Assembly: GCF_902726545.1 (NCBI RefSeq) | Contig: NZ_CACVAD010000008.1 | Location: 1-64,000, forward strand | Length of the DNA stretch: 64,000 nt | Origin: Yersinia artesiana | Lineage (GTDB): Bacteria; Pseudomonadota; Gammaproteobacteria; Enterobacterales; Enterobacteriaceae | Direction: 5' to 3' | Part shown: in pieces, positions 61,413-64,000 of the stretch | How the letters are laid out: each line of letters begins with the position of its first letter | Position numbering within the stretch: position 1 is the stretch's first letter | The notes under the pieces: model-generated | The model's database searches: none | What the model was told of the DNA's origin: nothing | What the model saw: only the letters and a program-made list of their open reading frames with translations | Program-made: the position numbers and the translations under genes

Positions 61413-64000
61413 TTATTCCGTTGCTGCTTTTTCCCCTTTACCCGCCAGCAAACTGAGGAAGTCATAACGTTTTTTCAGGTCTTTTTCAGCCGCAGCATAG
61501 AGCTGGGCCGCGACCTCTGGCTCTTGGGTATTGAGTCGCCGGAAGCGCTGCTCATTGAGCAAGGTGGTGGTCAAATCACTGTTTGGTGGGCGAGAATCCA
61601 GTGCCAAAGCCACTTTGCCTTCGTCGGTACGGCGTGGGTCAAAGCGATACAGCGGCCAGAAGCCGGTGGCGGTTAGCTGCTTCATTTGGTCATGGCTGTA
61701 GGCCAAATCATAACCGTGCTCTTCGCAAGGGCTGTAAGCAATAATCAGAGACGGGCCAGGGTAGGCTTCCGCTTCCTGGATAGCTTTAACGGTTTGATTC
61801 AACTGCGCCCCTAGCGAAATCTGCGCGACATAAACATGACCATACATCATCATGCTGACGCCCAAATCTTTGCGCGCCTTACGTTTGCCATGCTCGCCAA
61901 ACTTGGTTACCGCGCCCAGCGGAGTGGCTTTGGATTGCTGACCACCGGTATTGGAATAACATTGGGTATCCAATACCAGCACATTGACGTTTTCCGTCAA
62001 GCTGAGCACATGGTCCAGGCCACCGAAGCCAATATCATAGGCCCAACCGTCACCACCAATCAGCCAGATGGATTTATCCACCAGATAATCTGCATCGGTT
62101 GCCAATTGTTGTGCATCATTACCCGGAATATCTTTTAATAGCTGGCGCAGTTGTGTGACCTGCTCACGGCGAACTTCAGGTGTCGCCTCCTCATTCAGCA
62201 GTTGGTTGACCAATTCCTGCGGCAATTGCGCTGCCAATTGATTGATCAAACGGATAACCCGTTGGCGATGTTGGTCAACAGTCAGGCGGAAGCCCAAACC
62301 AAATTCGGCGTTATCTTCAAACAGTGAGTTAGCCCAGGCGGGGCCACGGCCATCGGCATTGGTGGTATAAGGCGTGGTCGGCAGGTTACCACCATAAATT
62401 GAAGAGCAACCAGTGGCATTGGCAATTAACAGACGATCGCCATACAACTGGGTGAGCAATTTAATGTATGGCGTTTCACCACAACCTGAGCAAGCACCGG
62501 AATACTCAAACAGCGGCGAGATCAACTGTGAGGTACGGATATCGATGCGCTCCATTTGCGTTTTATCGATTTCCGGCAATTTGAGGAAGAAATCATAGTG
62601 GGCTTTTTCTTCCACCAGATGTTCCAGCCGCGGTTGCATATTGATAGCTTTGATTTCCGGGTTCTGCCGGTCTTTCGCCGGGCAGACTTCATAACAAAGA
62701 TTACACCCAGTGCAGTCTTCCGGAGCAACTTGCAAGACATACTTTTGACCACGCATATCGCGAGCTTTCACATCCAGCGATTGTAGGCTGCCTGGTGCGC
62801 CTGACATCGCATCCGGCTGTACTACTTTGGCACGAATGGCCGAGTGTGGGCAGGCGGCAACGCAGTGGTTACATTGGGTACAGAGATCAGGTTGCCAGAT
62901 AGGAATATCTTCAGCAATGTTGCGTTTTTCCCACTGGGTGGTGCCCACCGGCCAGGTGCCATCTGGTGGGAAGGCCGAAACGGGCAGGGCGTCCCCCAAA
63001 CCGGCCAGCATGGTGGCAGTGACAGTTTTAACGAAATCAGGCGCTTGATCCGAGACAATCGGTGGGCGCATCGGGCTATTTTCATCAATCGGTTGCAGGG
63101 GGATTTCTACCAATGCATCAAGGGTGGCATCCAGCGCCTGCCAGTTGCGAGTAACAATTTCCGGCCCTTTATTACTGTAGCTACGCTCAATGGCCGCCCG
63201 TAATTGCTCTTGCGCCATAGCGGTGGGCAATATTTGTGTCAGATGGAAGAACGCCATCTGCATCACGGTATTGATGCGCGCACCCAGTTTGCATTCGCGG
63301 GCAATTTTTGCCGCATTAATCACAAACAGGCGGGCATTGCGCTGGTGCAGTACCGCCTGAACTTCCTGCGGCAGACGCTGCCACATTTCATCGGCGCTGA
63401 ACGGGGTATTAATCAGGAAGATGCCGCCGGGTTTAAGGCGCTCCGCCATTTGGTAGGTATCAATAAACTGCAACTGATGGCAGCCGACAAAATCGGCCTG
63501 GCTGACCAGATAAGCCGAATTGATCGGGGTTTCACTGACACGTAAGTGAGAGACGGTCAGGCCACCGGCCTTTTTCGAGTCGTAAACAAAATAACCTTGA
63601 GCATACAGCGAGGTACTGTTGCCGATAATCTTGATGTTATTTTTTGTCGCAGAGACCGAACCATCACTGCCCAAGCCGTAAAACAGGGCTTCCAATGTGG
63701 CGCGTTGTTCGATTTTCTCATCAGTGAGCGGTAAGGACAGCCCCGTCACGTCATCAAAAATCCCCACAGTAAAGCGTGGGCGCGGTGCATCAAGTGATAA
63801 CTCTTTGAATATCGCCAGCGCACAATCGGGGCCAAACTCTTTGGAAGATAAACCATAACGGCCACCAATCACTTTCGGCAATGTGGCGCGTTCACCACGG
63901 CTATAGGCTTCCGCCAGCGTGGTCATGACATCAAGATAAAGTGGCTCGGCCAGTGCACCGGGTTCTTTGGTGCGATCCAGCACCGCAATTTTAGTCACTG
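61413..64000 (-). CDS. nifJ: Pyruvate:flavodoxin oxidoreductase, C-terminal three quarters (5' end outside window)
   Basis: At least 861 residues of about 1175; the frame is open to the window edge. Oxidises pyruvate with CoA to acetyl-CoA, CO2 and reduced flavodoxin. Domains: gamma and EKR region, two 4Fe-4S motifs (CTQCNHCVAACPH and CTGCNLCYEVCPA), and a TPP domain with GDGWAYDIGFGG. The TPP-phase end matches E. coli YdbK. Terminal residues GEKAATE. The E. coli gene is induced by oxidative stress. Confidence 0.93.
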   Translation of the reverse strand, partial: VTKIAVLDRTKEPGALAEPLYLDVMTTLAEAYSRGERATLPKVIGGRYGLSSKEFGPDCALAIFKELSLDAPRPRFTVGIFDDVTGLSLPLTDEKIEQRATLEALFYGLGSDGSVSATKNNIKIIGNSTSLYAQGYFVYDSKKAGGLTVSHLRVSETPINSAYLVSQADFVGCHQLQFIDTYQMAERLKPGGIFLINTPFSADEMWQRLPQEVQAVLHQRNARLFVINAAKIARECKLGARINTVMQMAFFHLTQILPTAMAQEQLRAAIERSYSNKGPEIVTRNWQALDATLDALVEIPLQPIDENSPMRPPIVSDQAPDFVKTVTATMLAGLGDALPVSAFPPDGTWPVGTTQWEKRNIAEDIPIWQPDLCTQCNHCVAACPHSAIRAKVVQPDAMSGAPGSLQSLDVKARDMRGQKYVLQVAPEDCTGCNLCYEVCPAKDRQNPEIKAINMQPRLEHLVEEKAHYDFFLKLPEIDKTQMERIDIRTSQLISPLFEYSGACSGCGETPYIKLLTQLYGDRLLIANATGCSSIYGGNLPTTPYTTNADGRGPAWANSLFEDNAEFGLGFRLTVDQHRQRVIRLINQLAAQLPQELVNQLLNEEATPEVRREQVTQLRQLLKDIPGNDAQQLATDADYLVDKSIWLIGGDGWAYDIGFGGLDHVLSLTENVNVLVLDTQCYSNTGGQQSKATPLGAVTKFGEHGKRKARKDLGVSMMMYGHVYVAQISLGAQLNQTVKAIQEAEAYPGPSLIIAYSPCEEHGYDLAYSHDQMKQLTATGFWPLYRFDPRRTDEGKVALALDSRPPNSDLTTTLLNEQRFRRLNTQEPEVAAQLYAAAEKDLKKRYDFLSLLAGKGEKAATE

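Overview
This 64-kb window is chromosomal DNA of a Yersinia species close to the Y. enterocolitica group. The main reasons are a RovA-type SlyA regulator with a TTG start, an uninterrupted sapABCDF operon, the pspF / pspABCD-ycjXF block, and an E. coli-like gene order (mdtK-ribE-cfa-punC/punR-purR-ynhF-sodB-mepH-grxD-rnt-gloA-nemA-nemR) with Yersinia-type intergenic repeats (a 127-bp ERIC, a shortened ERIC, and two copies of a 162-bp palindromic element). The species cannot be fixed from the sequence alone.

Layout. 1-0.2 kb: two tRNA-Val(GAC) genes. 0.4-14 kb: a conserved backbone of drug efflux (mdtK), riboflavin synthase (ribE), cyclopropane fatty acid synthase (cfa), purine regulation and transport (punC, punR, purR), oxidative and electrophile defence (sodB, grxD, gloA, nemA, nemR) and murein hydrolysis (mepH). 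14-20 kb: eptA (lipid A phosphoethanolamine transferase) between nemR and ydhL, then ydhF and the ydhIJK efflux operon. 20.5-29 kb: rovA, slyB, anmK, mliC, pdxH, tyrS, pdxY, gstA, a DUF3811 protein, yohC and a VOC protein. 29-34 kb: dtpA, then a LysR regulator and a convergent two-domain CMD/AhpD-like protein, which form a small accessory pair. 34-39.5 kb: sapABCDF. 39.7-41.2 kb: an AT-rich accessory island holding the sRNA gene ryhB and a pertussis-toxin-S1-like ADP-ribosyltransferase gene, followed by a B-subunit gene that is out of frame because of a 7-bp tandem duplication. 41.3-46.6 kb: psp envelope-stress regulon with ycjX and ycjF. 46.6-47.5 kb: a RES-Xre toxin-antitoxin pair inserted between ycjF and tyrR. 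47.8-55.5 kb: tyrR, tpx, ycjG, mpaA, mppA, a small membrane protein, zntB and the anaerobic sRNA fnrS with its FNR site. 55.6-61.2 kb: ttcA and a bgl-type beta-glucoside operon with CRP site, antiterminator target and leader terminator. 61.4 kb to the end: the C-terminal three quarters of a pyruvate:flavodoxin oxidoreductase (nifJ/ydbK).

Links between genes. Murein recycling is represented by mepH, anmK, mpaA, ycjG and mppA. Iron and oxygen control meet in ryhB, fnrS and their likely shared target sodB. Envelope defence is represented by eptA, sap, psp and slyB. The strongest candidate for a little-described system is the toxin locus at 40.06-41.23 kb, with a Fur-box-like site upstream and a B subunit that could be switched on by loss of one 7-bp repeat unit.
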